From: Dermacentor variabilis
Lineage: Eukaryota; Arthropoda; Arachnida; Ixodida; Ixodidae
NCBI RefSeq assembly: GCF_050947875.1
Contig: NC_134572.1
Span: forward strand, 125,339,105-125,403,104
Direction of reading: 5' to 3'
DNA: 64,000 nucleotides
Under the pieces are notes generated by a model, which had not been told where the DNA came from, made no database searches, and worked only from the letters and a program-made list of their open reading frames with translations. This document shows positions 13,810-26,861 of this stretch, piece after piece. How positions within the stretch are numbered: position 1 is the stretch's first letter; every line of letters begins with the position of its first letter. The translations under genes and the position numbers were made by a program.

Positions 13810-14014
13810 TTACCCGCTGTGGCGGGGGCATTTCGATGGGACCGAAATGCAAATACGCCTGTGTCCCGTGAATTCGGGGCACGTTAAAGATCCCCGGTGG
13901 TCAAAATTAATCCGAAGTCCTCCACTATACGGCGTACTTCATAATCCAATCGATGTTTTGGCACGTAAAACCGCGGAATTAATTAATTAATTAATTAATT
14001 AATTAATTAATTAA
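13810..14014 (+). mobile_element. tRNA-derived SINE, 5' truncated, (TTAA)n tail
   Basis: The body has GGGGGCATTTCGATGG, GGGGCACGTTAAAGATCCCC, GGTGGTCAAAATTAATCC and TTTTGGCACGTAAAACC. The same ordered blocks recur in the copy at 42435-42640 and in part at 62605-62715. It ends in an AATT repeat (13977-14014). The tRNA-like head is mostly missing. I recall this core from tick SINEs (Ruka-like), but the name is unverified. Confidence 0.8.
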
Positions 14015-14424
14015 GCTTCTCGGCCTTTCCTTGCATTTAACCAAGGAAGCATAACCTTGGCCAGAGACGGTACAATCCAGCGCCTTCTTCCGTACTGTAG
14101 ATGTTTTATTCTGCAGTTTGTCTTGGTTATCATTTTTTTTATTTTACAGGTTTTTTGGGGGCACAGCTTGAGCAACGCAGTGAGGTGGTTCGCATGTAAA
14201 ATATGTTTTAGAGCTGAAGAAAAGTATTCCCATGCTATCCCCTTGTATCCCTACCTGTCCTGTCTTTCCTTGTGGCAGTTACACGTGCCCATAGTGAAAC
14301 ATTGAGATTCGAGCAAGACCCTTGGGACCATTGCCTCACTAATCGCAGCAGCAGCAGGTAGTAACAAGACAATGGCTGCGTTTACTGAAGTCAGCTGGTT
14401 TAAGGGGCCATTTGCAAGGCAGTG
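14015..14424. other. No recognisable gene
   Basis: Unassigned sequence lies between the SINE and the microsatellite. Confidence 0.4.
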
Positions 14425-14555
<131 letters not shown>

Positions 14556-14869
14556 GCGCATTTGCGCCTTTAACCCACGGAACGTACCCGCAGTGGAGAT
14601 AGGCCAAGGATGAGCTGTTATTTATTTATTTATTTTATTTATTTGCATAATAATCAGGTTACAAATGGGGATTATACATACATACAGATGGAGGTCCCAT
14701 AGTCAGCAGACTGTACAGGGGACCTCCCATTACAAATGAGTAGGATATATAAATACAAAGCAGCTATATGCAAACACAAAAGACACCATATTAAGTTAGT
14801 CACTAGCTTACGCTGTAAAATATTTAACGACACAAAGCACTTATTAATATAATGATAACGATCAAATTG

Positions 14870-17703
14870 TTATATTGAGTGCAAAAGTTTACGAAGGTTT
14901 GATTTGAATGTGTAAAAATGAGAGAATATCTTAATATGACACGGTAATGAGTTCCAAAGTAGTGTGGCTGAAAAATTAGTAGTAAATTTACCATAATTAG
15001 TTCTAGGTTTTGGTAGTAAATAGCTGTTGGTAGAATCGAAGCGGGTAGACATGGAATATGGATACTGGCTGGTAGTAATTATAGGGAAGGGGAGTTTTCC
15101 GTTAACAAATTTATAAACAAGTATCCAAGTGAGTATTTATTTTGTTTCTGTAACGATAAAATGCGGTTAGATCTGAGCAATGGAGATGCTTCCGATGTGT
15201 AGCTGCTACGTGTAATGGTGTGAATTACTTGATTTTGGGTATGCTGTAGTGGAGATAAATGTGTGGGATACGTGTTTCCCCGTGATGATATGCAATAATT
15301 AATATGCGTGTGAATAAAAGCGTAGTAGAGGGAGATGAGTGTCTTCATATTAAAGAAATTGCGAACTTTCATTAATATTTTAATTCCATATGCTGCCTTC
15401 TTTGTTAAGGATAAAACATGCTCGTCAAATTGTCGGTGTTTATCTAATATGAAGCCAAGAAACAGTGCACTATCAATAGGATAAAGTACACTGGAGGAAA
15501 AGTTTAGCGATGGATACACTGAGATATGTTTTTGTTTAGCTGAGAAGATGACGAAGTTATATTTCGCAATATTAATGTGTAGTCTGTTTAGTTGGCACCA
15601 GGTTACAATATTTGCCGCGCCGTGATTAAGCTTACACATCAATGAATCAAGACTTTTGTCTGAGGAGAAGATGGTAGTGTCGTCAGCGTAAAGGATACAG
15701 TCAGAGGACTTTAGGTACTTTGGGAGGTCATTAATGTATATTAAAAACAAGAGAGGCCCTAATATAGATCCTTGTGGTACACCAATGTTAGTTGTTTCAG
15801 GGTGCGAGTAAGTGCTGGAGATTGATACAGTGTATTCTCTATCTTTCAAATAGTTACGTAGTAATTGCAGTGCCGGGCCAGTTATACCAATAGAGTCTAA
15901 TTTAGCAAAAAGGATGTTATGAACAAGTGAATCGAATGCTTTAGAAAGGTCAAGAAATAATGCGCCAGCGAAATTTCCAGTGTCAATTGCCTGCCGAATC
16001 TTGTCTGTTAGAAATATTATTGCCAAATCAGTTGAGTAACCTTCCCGAAACCCAAATTGATTTGGTGATAGGATGCAAAATTTTTATAAATAGCTTGATA
16101 AGCGTGTTACGATTAGTTTTTCGATAATTTTACTGAAGAATGAAAGTATAGCTATAGGGTGGTAGTTAGATATTAGACGCTTATCTCCCTTCTTGAAAAC
16201 AGGGATTATTTTGGCATTCTTCAAAGAACTTGGATAGATTCCTGTTTTAAAGATAAGGTTCACTATGTGACAGAATATTTCAGATAATAGGTAAGCCATC
16301 GTTTTTATGAGAGATGGGCTAAAGTTATCGAGACCAGGCCCTGCATACTTTAGAGTGGAAATGACTGTGACTATGTCTTCAGGTGTTGCGGGATGAAGGA
16401 AAAAGCTATGGGACACACGGGGGTAAGTCTCGGTCAATGAATCTTCGCACTCTTCATTATCTGCACAGAAGGAATTAATGAAGGAGTTTGCAATGTCCAA
16501 GAGATTATCAAGGAGAAGATCCCCCGATTGTATCATAGTTATTTGGGAATTATGATTCGACCGACCTAAAAAAGAGTTTAATACTTTCCATTGCTTTCTG
16601 ACATCATTACCTGCAGACTTAATTTCATTTTCATAATACGTCGTTTTAGCCTGTTTGAGTAGTTTTCCTAGTAAGTTAGAATATTTATTATACCTTTCGT
16701 GAAGTGCTGTGTTAAATGGCTGTTTTTTTTTTTTTTGTTTTTCTGTAATGGTTATCTTTCTTCCTTAAGCAATTTAGCAAACTGGTGAATAACCATATGT
16801 TACGAGGAGCTGAAAACGTTTTTTTTTTTTTACAATTCATTAGTACTGTGGAATCTGAAATAGCTTTAGAATTTATTTGTGAGAACGTATTATAAGCAGT
16901 TTCAGGGTTATCACATACTATTACTGGGGACCAGTCTGAAGCGGCAATTAATTCAATAAAAATTGACGAATTAAACTTCTTTCTGGTGAAGCTTGCATCG
17001 GTAATGCGAGCAGTAGAAGTTAAGCGCACGAATGTTGGGTAATGATCGGTTATTGAAGCTTCGACAACACCACCGTCAGGATTAGTAAGAACATTGGATA
17101 CTGTGTGGTCGATAAGCGTGCCCTGTTTATCCGTGGGACAACGAGTTGGAAGAGTAATTAGGTTTTCATATCCGAACCCATTGAGGCAGCTAACGTAATC
17201 ATTAAATAGTGTATTGGATGTATCTAAAAGGTTAATATTAATATCGCCCATGATAATGACATGTTACTGTTCGAATGTTAAATTATATAGCAAATTACCT
17301 AGGGCTAAGCAAAACGCGCTTCCAGATGATGACGGTGAACGATAGATGCAGCCAACTATTAGGTTTTACTTATCTTGTGAAAAGAATGTATCATCAAATT
17401 CAACCCAGACAGATTCACAGTTCGCCACGTTGAGTGTCAAGTCAGATCGCCTGTGAAAATTCAACTCTGAGGACACATAAATAGCAGCACCACTATGATT
17501 ACTGTTATGACGGTGGCAGTATTCGGCTGAGTACGAAGGAAAGCTATACAAGTTATTGTGGGATGCGGAGAGCCATGTTTCACTAACGCAAATAACAGAG
17601 AAATTATGACGGGTAGATGATAAAAAATTTGTGATGCCATCCATGTTTTTTTTTGTTTTTTTTTTGTAGACTTCGCGCATTGAAATGGATTAGTGAACGG
17701 CAT
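14870..17703 (-). pseudogene. LINE ORF2: endonuclease and reverse transcriptase, broken
   Basis: Read from 17703 downwards: the APE-type endonuclease shows FSVICVSETWLSASHNNL (17.6 kb), a GCIYRSP block (about 17.34 kb), MGDININLLDTSN (17.25 kb) and SITDHYPTFVRL. The RT follows with YAGPGLDNFSPSLIK and KKGDKRLISNYHPIAIL (16.3-16.2 kb), NQFGFREGYSTD (16.05 kb), LFLDLSKAFDSLVHNIL, GVPQGSILGPLLFLIYINDL (15.8-15.7 kb) and YADDTTIF (15.68 kb). The C-terminus reads to 14870. Stops lie at 16084-16086, near 17267 and near 17366. Frameshifts coincide with poly-A/T runs (16720-16745, 16819-16830, 17645-17665) and a G-run near 15090. Apart from these few breaks it is well preserved. Confidence 0.85.
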
Positions 17704-17796
17704 TGCGATGAAAAATAAGCCTCAAGTTCTTCAGGTAAAAAGTACGAAGCCATTGGACAGAATTTAAAAATTGAAAGTTTGAAGGCTTATGCAAAG

Positions 17797-18484
17797 TTAG
17801 GTAATGATACATAGATCGGAATCAGAAGCGATGCGAAATACTCGACTATCGGGAGATTTCCGCACTTTGATTTGACAGTTTTCTGTCCAGATGAACTGCC
17901 AACCTTCTGCCTTCTTTAAGTCAAGCGACCTGGAGAACAAACACTTATTATGTGGCGATAGATGCTCATTGGTGAATATCGCCTGCGAGTGCTCTCCTGA
18001 AAACCCTATACTTCGGGTATTCAGTCGGGCCTTTCGCGCCTTCTTCATGAATTCAGTATTTTTTTTATCGAGAGCAAAACCGGACGATTATATTCTTTTC
18101 GCCAGACTTTGCTGGTACGCGATGAACTGTGTCGACATCTGTGGTTGAGTCTATGCAGTTGATTTTGTCGGTGATGGCAGTCAGGATTGCGGTACAATCC
18201 TCCCCCTGGGTACAGGGCACCCCCTTTATTTCTAAGTTATTTAATCTTGAGTATTGCTCAAGGTCAGCGACTTTCCTTTGAAGGGCCTCGTTTTCTGCTT
18301 TCAGAACGCGGTTTGCCGCAGATAATTCAAGCTGTTCAGATCGGGTTGACTCCACTACTTCGTTTAGAAGCTTTAGGCTGCCATCCATGCGACCAACTTC
18401 AGTTTTCATCGCACCGACGTCTAATCCTGTGGCCTGAAGCTTAGTTTGTATGCTAATAACAAGCCGGTCGACTAATTCATTCAA
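17797..18484 (-). pseudogene. LINE ORF1, coiled-coil RNA-binding protein, broken
   Basis: The N-terminal part (18484-18065) carries a heptad-like segment, ELSAANRVLKAENEALQRKV, then LEQYSRLNNLEIKGVP, typical of LINE ORF1 trimerisation and RRM entry. The C-terminal part (18048-17797) reads LNTRSIGFSG, IFTNEHLSPHNKCLFSRS and WTENCQIKVRKSPDSRVFRI in a second frame. The two are separated by a frameshift near 18050-18070. ORF1 proteins bind LINE RNA in the RNP. The sequence lies directly upstream of ORF2 on the same strand. Confidence 0.75.
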
Positions 18485-18682
18485 CCGATGTTTGAATATA
18501 GCTTCTAGCTCGTCTATTCACTTACAAAGTTCAGCATTTGTCGGCATTACGAGGATGGCTAAATAGTGAGCACAATGTGAGCACGGAAGCAGAGAAAAGC
18601 GATAGCAGCAACAACAGTAGCAGCAGCAGTTGGAGGACTTTAGAAATTCTAAAAAAATATCGAGAGTAATAAAAGCAACCGA

Positions 18683-19000
18683 CCTGTGAAACCAAGGAAG
18701 TTTGCTTAGATGCGTGCTTGAGAATGCAACTGCTGCTGCTACAACAGTGAATGCTCTCGTCGGGACGGCTTTTATGGCAGGAATCCGGACTGCGTAGAGT
18801 GCAGCTTGGGGGTGGTTTCAGCGGAGTGCGAGCCGAGATCAGCAGGGTAGTCAGCGCCGCGCAGGTACGTATACGATGCAAGGATGACCAGCCAGATAGC
18901 CACCGCAGCTATCCAAGGGACAGCCGATGCAGCTAGCCTGTGAAACCAAGGAAGTTTTCTTAGATGCGCGCTTGAGAATACAACTGCTGCTGCTACAACC
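18683..19000 (-). repeat. LINE 5' UTR monomers, period about 254 bp
   Basis: The block beginning CCTGTGAAACCAAGGAAGTT at 18683 recurs at 18937 with few changes and continues through the CAACTGCTGCTGCTACAAC segment. There are therefore one full and one partial tandem unit in the presumed 5' UTR. Repeated 5' monomers act as promoters in several LINE families; that role here is inferred. Confidence 0.7.
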
Positions 19001-19338
19001 GTTATACTGTTATACGCGCAGTTAATAACTTAAGACAAATTAATTTCGAAAGGTAAAACCGACGTTTCCTTTCATCCACGTCTTCAGCGCTCCGGCATAT
19101 TATTCTACCTTGGTCTCTTTATCTCTTTCTCTCAAAGGGTGTAGCTATTTTGGGCGATGCGGTTACTGTACTTTAAACGCATTTCAGCGTGAAACAAAAA
19201 GGGAGAATACAACAGTGCATGCATCTTGTCCCTTTCTGCTTCGCGCTAACATATATTCAAAGGAACTCTTTCTGCCGTTTCTTCCTACTCCACTGTATAC
19301 GGCCGCGGTCACGCGGACAAGCGGTCTTCTGCCCTTCC

Positions 19339-19396
<58 letters not shown>

Positions 19397-20124
19397 CCCT
19401 TCAGTTTGATTTGAAACTCCATTAATTAAACGACTGCACTGCCTGGTTAGCTCAGCATAATTTTTCAGGCCCGTCGCTTCCGGTTAAGTTTTCGAAACAG
19501 CCGGGCGCCATAAAGGCTCTGCTCCAGCGGCAGCCGGCGTTAACGCTGTCGAACTTACGATGCTGTTCCGGTAACGATTTCTGACTCGTGCTAGTGACCT
19601 ACTCTGCAAGCATATAAGAACAACTGAAGCACCGCCGTCTGTTTTCGGGAAACAAGAACAAAAAGACGTGTTTGGCTGCAGCGACTTTTCGTCTTATTCT
19701 CGGTGCAGACTGGCACGGTTGGCGACTCCTCTGCGAATGTTCGTGGCTTTCGAGAAGGCGGGTCGCGAACCTGGCACGGACAGTAATGCGGTTTATCCTA
19801 ACTGAAATAGGAACAACACGAAAAAATGGATCCAGCCCAACGTGTACAGGCGCCGTTCCTGGGGTGTCAGCGGTAGTCAGGGCGCCTGCTTCTTTTTCTG
19901 GGTCGCGCGCATCAATGCTGGTTTCCTCTGATGACATCGAAGTATATTCAGGTCCTGAAAACGTTGCGCAAGTTCTGACCCAGATTGAAAGAACCAGCCG
20001 TGGACGAAACAAAAGTGCCACAAAGACGCATCCCATCGTACTAAAATGAATTTTGGCGCATGTGCCAGATGGCACGGTAACGTTTCTTCCCGACGGGTAA
20101 AACCAGGTGTAAGTTGTAACATAG
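19001..20124. other. No recognisable gene; (CT)n at 19342-19393
   Basis: A pure CT microsatellite of about 52 bp sits at 19342-19393. The remainder shows no motif. A tRNA-like TGGTTAGCTCAG near 19444 has no matching B box or cloverleaf. Confidence 0.5.
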
Positions 20125-20552
20125 GAGTTTTTTTTTTTTTCACGAACGTCCACTCATTCCTAATTGGAATGGCCGACGGTGCCAATTTTAACACATGTGG
20201 CACAGAAGAAACGATAGAGTACCTCATCTGTGACTGTTCAATATCATTTATCGAGCGATCGTGCCAATATACTATATGAAGACGTGAATACTGCCTTTCG
20301 GACATATTTAGGGCACTTAGACGAAAGGCCTCTTTCACGGAGGAGAATATCTTGGGGCCGTGGCCCCGTGCGTCAGCGACAAAAGCGCCGCTATGGTTCG
20401 TGAAAAGCGCCACTCTCTATGACCGCTTGTGATTCACTGTACACGTTTGACTGCGTGTGTACAGTGCCGTGTGTGAACTTCTTTCTTCCTTCTCATCTTT
20501 TAGTCCCTTTCCCCGGGCTCTGCTTGGTTAACCTCCCTGCTTTTCGCTTATG

Positions 20553-20596
<44 letters not shown>
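20125..20596 (+). pseudogene. 3' end of a non-LTR element with C-terminal Cys/His motif, (CT)n tail
   Basis: The frame around 20150-20250 reads FNTCGTEETIEYLICDC. It resembles the C-terminal CxxC...H...C finger (CGxxETIxHLLCxC) of I/R1/Jockey-type ORF2, with the first Cys and the His lost. A following degraded reading matches EKILGPWP-type sequence near 20345. The 3' end has GGTTAACCTCCCTGC (20527-20541) and a CT repeat (20554-20596). Confidence 0.55.
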
Positions 20597-20600
<4 letters not shown>

Positions 20601-21069
20601 AGGCACACGTTCTGAAAATTAAAAGGGGATCCGGTTGATGATCCTGCTACCGCCCGCCTAATCTTCTTGGCTTTGCGTGTCTGCTACTATCATTATTTAT
20701 TGCGCGAGATTTTTCCACAGTACACGAAAATGCAGAAAGAGTAACGCAACTCGCTGCATATAATAAATGTATATCTTCTTCTTTTTTAAGGGGGGGGGGG
20801 GGAACTAGGGCTCTTCTCAGGGTTTCTGTGGCTAATGAGCTTGCTTTGCGCATTGACTGGCTTCAATATTGCAAACATGTCTCTTATGGTTGCTAATAAA
20901 AAGGGTGCATTAGTAAGTTTTAGTTAATCACTTCATCTATTAGGCATTATGACATAGATTAAGCCGTCCGCGGCCCTGAATTAATTGCGTCCGGAAATAT
21001 TATATTATGTTGTACAGCACTTTGTTCAATAATCACTTCAGGTCCTCACCGAAGCTGCAGCTGGTCTTG
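20597..21069. other. No recognisable gene
   Basis: I see no motif. A poly-G run of about 13 bp is at 20790-20802. Confidence 0.4.
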
Positions 21070-21600
21070 TATATACAGGATGTCCCGCGTAACTGCAGTC
21101 AAACTAAATATATGCAAATACTACGTAGCTGAACAGAAGCGAAGTAATGGTGCTTGACGTCGCTTGGAGATACTCAGATTTTTTTTTTTTTTGCATTCCG
21201 TTACTTCCATTATTAGTCCCAATTAACTAAATCAACTTCTCAGATACTAGAACGATATGAAAAGTGTCAATGAGAAAATTGTAGAGCAGGATGTAAAACT
21301 CTCGATACAGCTTTCTGTTGTTCAACGGGTGCTACGTAAAAGTGCTTTTCTTAGCGCGAAAAAAGCCCGCAAATACACGCGAAATTGTCCTGCGATTGGC
21401 CGCCCGAAGCACTTTGCGTGTATTTGCGGGCTTGTTTCACGCTCGGAAAAACACTTTTTTTTTGTGTAGCACGTCTTGAGCGACAGAAAACTGTACCGGG
21501 AGTTTTTTCATCTATAGCTCAGCAAATTTCTCATTGACACTTTTCACCTAATCATTTGCAACAACAATTATGGGATCTTGCGGAATAGGTCCTAAGGTAT
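21070..21600. mobile_element. Palindromic repeat element with two nested inverted arms
   Basis: The repeat starts near ACAGGATGTCCCGCGTAACT. Outer arms GAAAAGTGTCAATGAGA (21259-21275) and its exact reverse complement (21529-21545) flank inner arms AAGCCCGCAAATACACGC (21363-21380) and its reverse complement (21416-21433). The inner arms extend imperfectly into the AAAGTG...CACTTT flanks. The layout is that of a large foldback MITE, and it is non-coding. Confidence 0.7.
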
Positions 21601-21703
21601 GGTCCACCCACTGTTTTTTTTTTTCTTTTTTAAGTCCGTTGGGATTCTTCCAAACAGGAACTTTGATTCTTTTCCCTTTCTGGATTACCTGTGTAAATCT
21701 GTG

Positions 21704-21705
<2 letters not shown>

Positions 21706-21775
<70 letters not shown>
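21706..21775. repeat. (TA)n microsatellite
   Basis: A pure TA run of about 70 bp. Confidence 0.97.
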
Positions 21776-21778
<3 letters not shown>

Positions 21779-24700
21779 TAAAGAACTTCAATATAGGATT
21801 GCACGTGTGGAAGGTAACATAAATTACACTTTTTTGCCACATTTCGTCTCCATGTTCCTTGTATTTCCTGACACAGAAAAAAAAAAGCTAAGCATTCGAC
21901 GCGATGCTCGAACCCTATGCTTTCCGAACACCCGTATTCGCTGTATATATTGGGAGCCCTGAATGTATTGTAATAAGCCATTTTTCATTCGATTAAACAA
22001 TTTCACTAGTCGATCGCCAACAAAATTAGTCGAGGGCATATAATAAGCGCTCTCAAACATGCACGTGTATACTGCCGGGCTGCGCCTCTCCGAACGCCAG
22101 GCGCGAGGCTAAATTTAGCTCCGATTGCATCACGAATGGCGGGACAACGGCGCCATCTTAACATGCGACTCATGCACTGCGGAGAAATGACTTGTTTCCT
22201 CTACACAACGACACCAAAGTAAGGTGCGTCGGTAGTACGGCTATGCAAAGATATAAGCGGTAATGCTATAACACGTTATCGTTACGCCGGTTTCAACGAG
22301 CGACACCCTTTCAGACTTTTTTAAAAACATTTCGCCTCGAAAACAAAGAAACGTGAGAAAGAAAAAAAAATGAAATTGTCGAACCGACGCATTTTTATTG
22401 TGCAGCAAAAGAAAAAAAGCAAAAGACAAAGTATTTGTATACAGAAAGAGTTTGTATATAGCAGAATCTTTAAAAAATGCCGGTGACGCATTCCCCCAAA
22501 TATTTACGAGAGGCGTTCTCTTGCGGCCGGCAACATGTACAGGGCGCTGAAAGATTCGAAACCTTACACCGCGTTGCAAGTTCCGCTCGAATAACGACGC
22601 ATTTGACAACACATCGTGCGCCCATTCTTTGGGTGCAGCACCGTCCCCGGCGCTGCTCCCAAATCCATTCACAGGGGAGACTTCGTCTCCCAGTAGCACG
22701 CGTGATTTACCAGAGACAACTACTCTAGAACACTTGACGGCTACTGAATGGCATTTGTTATCAGACCTTATTAAGGCGCGTATAACTTGCTTTCATCGGG
22801 CGTCGTGTAGAATGACAGAGAAACGCGCATCTATTGAAAGGACCTTAAGGTGCGGCCGCAAATCAATTTAGCCTGGCAAAGTCAACACACAAGACGAGAA
22901 CGGCCTGCAGTCAAAGCACTTCGTATACTCTTTAACACCTGGGAGAGATAAATGCATAAACTTTATTTCATAATGACTGCGAGGCCGGTTTAGACTGCCA
23001 GCTGCGAACCAGTGAGCGTGGCGATGTCATATTTATGAAGAAAAGCTAAGGTGAAAATTTTCTTTCCATTTATTTATTTATTTATTTATTTAAACTTGCG
23101 GCGAGATCTGAATCCCAGATTGCAAGGTATATATATTCTCATGTGCGCACCGTCGTGAGGCGTGAAAACTTTTCAAAACGTGCTAGGCAGAGTACTTCGT
23201 TCATCTAGAAGACCGATGTGGGCCCGGTCTTTGGACGACACACACTCAATTATAATTGGCTCGAGTAGACACTGTCAAAACCTGTCACGCCATAACGACC
23301 TGGTGCGGCCAGTACAGGGCGGCACCACCCCCATCCTCTCGCTTGCACATCTTCTATATCTTACCAAACCTCCTCTCACGCTAAGAGTGGCCGCTATTGT
23401 GCAAACGCAGTTTTGTTCTGAAATGACAATAATAACTAGAAACAGTAGGTCAGTTTAGGCTGATAAGGTATTCTTTCGTCACTCGTTTTTCGTTAATTTA
23501 GCGGTAAGAGGTTGATGGCTAAAGAGAGAAATGAATACCAATGTTTCGCTTTGTTTTCCCTTTCTTTTTATTGCGCCAGAATTTCAACGTCGTTCGTCAG
23601 TGTGACGTCACAGATGTTTAACGCGTTCTTTTTTCGCACTTGGGCCGTAGTTGCTAAGGAAAATTTCTTGAAGCCTGCTACGCTCAGTCGTTGTCTATAT
23701 TACAATACATTGTTGTCCATCTTCACCGACTAAAAAATAATAATTAGGCCGTGAGCAGACCCTGGAAAAATTCATGTCTCGATGAGCTTGGCGGTAACTT
23801 CAGAATGGCAACACCAACCTTTCTTCCTTATTTTCATTTTCTTTTCTCGCTTATTCCAAGCCTTACAATGCAGATCAAGTTTTTTTTCTCTCTCTCTCTT
23901 AAGGGTCTTTCTAGTTTACTCTCTGTAGTACGGTTCGAACTGCTGACCACGCAAGTAAAATCTTGCGATTCTTGCGGCCTGAAATTCAGAGAGCCGCGCT
24001 CGATTCCCAATTTCGTATGCAGCGCGTGCTTATAATCTCGTTGTTGGGCATGCAAATCCAGCGAAACTTTCGGGTGCAGCAAAGTCAGCGCAAGAAGACT
24101 GCCGGGCTAATTTCGCCGGCCGGCTAACGACTTAGCTATAGTTCCCTCGCTCACTCGCGGCTGCATGAACACAAAGCGGGCCTTGCCAGCACATAATGTA
24201 TTCCGTCCGCTTTTTAACATTTCAGCTCGTCCCACCGTCGCAACGTATTCTTCGTGTACCACGGCATGAGAGCGAGCCTTTCCTTGCTGATCGACATGAA
24301 ACGATAGCACACTGTAATGCAGTAATGTAAGTAATGTAATGTAATACAGCACACTGTGCCAGAATACACGGTGGGCTCGTGTCCGCTAGCCTGTGAATGA
24401 ATCGCTAGTCCGTTTAAACGACGCGATAGAAATCGACCTGTGCGCAATACGGTGCCTGTGTATAAAAAGAACGTATTCGCCTATAGCAGTCCGTTTTCCT
24501 CCAGTCATTCGATTCTTGGGCCATTCTTCATTGTGGGCACGCGGCATGTTTGAGATTCATTGTCGTCAGCAGCCAGTTCCAAAATGAACTTTATTAAGCT
24601 TATTTAACCTGTTTTGGCCTCATCCCAGGATGAAATTCCCTTTGTCTTACCGCGCGCGCAATCACGCAGTCTTCGCCAGTCGATCTAGCCCATAAGTTTA

Positions 24701-25088
24701 ACAATTCTTGAACTCATTCCTAATTACCTGAATTATTTGGTTCATTGGTAAACGTCAAACGTGTCATGTAGGCTCAGCTACTCCTTAAGGAACCCACCTC
24801 CTTTTGGCCCTTATGATAATTACAGAGCTTTTCTGATCGCACTGTCAATGCTACATTCATCACGAAGCAAGATGCAAGCTAAACAAAACCGAGTGCAGTC
24901 AAGCATTCGTGAGCTATTGTGCTGACCCACAGTGTCGCGCTTGCTTCAGTATTTGTCAGTTGTTTTTTTTTTTTGGAAACGTACTAAGGTTTCAGGAGGG
25001 GGTTCCAACTATAATCATTATGAACTAAGGTTAGCATATGGTTACGATCGGAGAAGATACGCCTGTACAGTGCACGAAAGTGACATAT
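21776..25088. other. No recognisable gene; (TTTA)n at about 23070-23093
   Basis: Only short open frames lacking family motifs occur over 3.3 kb. A short TTTA repeat lies near 23070. Host regulatory or intergenic DNA cannot be told from decayed repeats by eye. Confidence 0.4.
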
Positions 25089-25469
25089 CTTGTCCCCAGT
25101 GGCGTAGCCAGAAATTTTGCTCGGGGGGTGGGGAGTCTCACGTTGCAGCTCGGCCTCTTCCTTATGGAATTTGTCGAGAGATCAAATACATGAATGATAA
25201 CTGCATCGCCATTACTAAAGATACTGCAAACGAATTTTCGAATGCTACGCACTGTCAAGACAAGCAAAATATGTATTTTTTCATAAAACAATGTACTCCT
25301 ATCTATAAAAAATTGTGCCCGCATTAAGTGATATCAATGCTTCCGTGCTTCTCTCTATTTAATAAGGAAAGAATATATCACACGAACTTTAGAACTATAT
25401 GAGTTCTAAACCAGCAAAGCCGTGCATGTTACTGATATGAGAAATGTAAAGACCGTGAAATGAAGAAGT

Positions 25470-26861
25470 TGAGGACAAATATTTTAATGAAACTTTGTCA
25501 TTCAAGAACCTTGTTTACATTTTTGTAGGTATGCAACGGCCAGAGAAAAATCTCAATGACGCTGTCCTTTGTCCCAATGTATTCCGCAGGAGCAGTTGTC
25601 ACCGATCGTATATTGTGAGTAATTGCACCGAAATTATAGTCGCAACAGAGAACACATATAGAAAGCAGGAGTTCTGCAAAATATACGAAAACCAGTTCAA
25701 TGAAAGTGAGCCAATGCGAATATATGACAAACGAGGTGCTTTGTTTAAAAATGGTCTTCATGAGCATTGAGACATTTGTTCCACTGACTAACGAGTTGCG
25801 TGATTCTCGTCTCATAAAACACCTTGGGTTGCTGCTTCAAGAAGCCCGTAACTGACTCTTTCACGTCATCGTCCGGCACGAATCTGGTTCCCTTGAGCTG
25901 TTTCTTCAAATTCACCAAATTGTGGAAGTCGCAAGGGGAAAGGTCTGGGCTGTATGGCGGATGGTGCAGCGTTTCCCACTTGAACTTTGCCAGTTTTGTG
26001 TTACCCACATCAACGACGTGGTGACGGGCATTGTCGTGGAGCAAGACGACCCCATTCGTCAATTTTCCACGTCGTTTGTTCTTGATTACGACACGCAGCC
26101 GATTCGGCGTTTCCCAATATCGGAAACGATTGATAGTATCTTCAGGTTTAGTAAATTCGATCAGTAATGGCCCCTGACGATCGAAAAAAAACAAGAACAC
26201 CTTTCCGGCGGAAATGAAGGCCTTTGCTTTCTTTGGGGGCGGTGAATTCGAATTTTTCCACTGTAAGCGTTGCCGTCGTGTTTCAGGCTCGTAATAGTGG
26301 CATAATGATTCGTCCCCGGTGACAATTGCAGACAAGAAGTTGTCAGCCTCATTGTGATACCGGATCACATGAGTCAATGCAGCGCGCACCCTCTCCGTCT
26401 TCTGGCGGTAGTTCAAACTCTTTGGCATCCATTGTGAACACAAGAGCTGATAACCGAGATGTTCATGAATTGTGATGTGAACCGAATCGTGACTGATGTT
26501 CACAGGCCCTACCAATTCATTGATGTTTATCCTCCGTTCTTGTCTAATCAGCTGATCAACCTTTGAAATTGTGTTGGGGGTGATTACACGGTGGCTTTGG
26601 CCCGGTCTTGGATTTTCTTTGGAACTTTCACATCTTTCTTTGAACCGTTTCCTCCAACGCTTCACAGTGGCCATTGAAATGCAATTTTCAACGTACACAG
26701 CAGCCATATGGCGATTAATTTTTTTTTTTTTTTGGGGGGGGATACGTCATCAGCTATCGAAAACCCCACGACACCACGCTATTCAACTTTTGGAGCGTCC
26801 ATTATGTCACGCAACCATGTACAACCCAGTGTAAGAGACAATTAAAGAACATTTATCCTCA
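25470..26861 (-). mobile_element. mariner element, about 1.39 kb
   Basis: The ends show an imperfect terminal inverted repeat: TGAGGACAAATATTTTAATG at 25470 and, on the other strand from 26861, TGAGGATAAATGTTCTTTAA. The 1392-bp length suits a mariner. The expected TA TSD is not clean. It carries a damaged transposase and is inserted within the larger hAT-like element. Confidence 0.7.
25745..26802 (-). pseudogene. mariner transposase (DD34D), N-terminus disrupted
   Basis: Cut-and-paste transposase. From the MAAVYVENC segment (26707) the frame is open for 320 codons to 25745. It shows an HTH region with TVKRWRKRF, the mariner WMPKSL signature, and the catalytic blocks VTGDESL, VLLHDNARHH and YSPDLSPCDF. 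The second and third Asp are separated by 34 residues. The likely start codon is at 26802 (MDAPKVE), followed by an in-frame stop, RGVV, and a poly-A run (poly-T at 26719-26733 on the plus strand) that replaces part of the N-terminal HTH. The catalytic Asp residues survive, but the N-terminal break should abolish activity. Confidence 0.9.

Larger units (their letters stand above)
14615..19006 (-). mobile_element. Nearly full-length CR1/Jockey-superfamily LINE (broken)
   Basis: On the minus strand the order is a 5' UTR with tandem monomers (about 19000-18540), ORF1 (18484-17797), ORF2 with endonuclease and RT (17703-14870), a 3' UTR and a TAAA/AAATA tail (14620-14645 on the plus strand as TTTATTTATT). 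A tentative 7-bp TSD, CTGTTAT, occurs at 14615-14621 and 19007-19013; it is short enough to be chance. The element is about 4.4 kb, which is the normal size for this group. Confidence 0.8.

Noticed and set aside
19440..19515. tRNA-like TGGTTAGCTCAG segment
   Set aside because: There is no B box at the right distance and no acceptor stem pairing, so it is not a tRNA gene.
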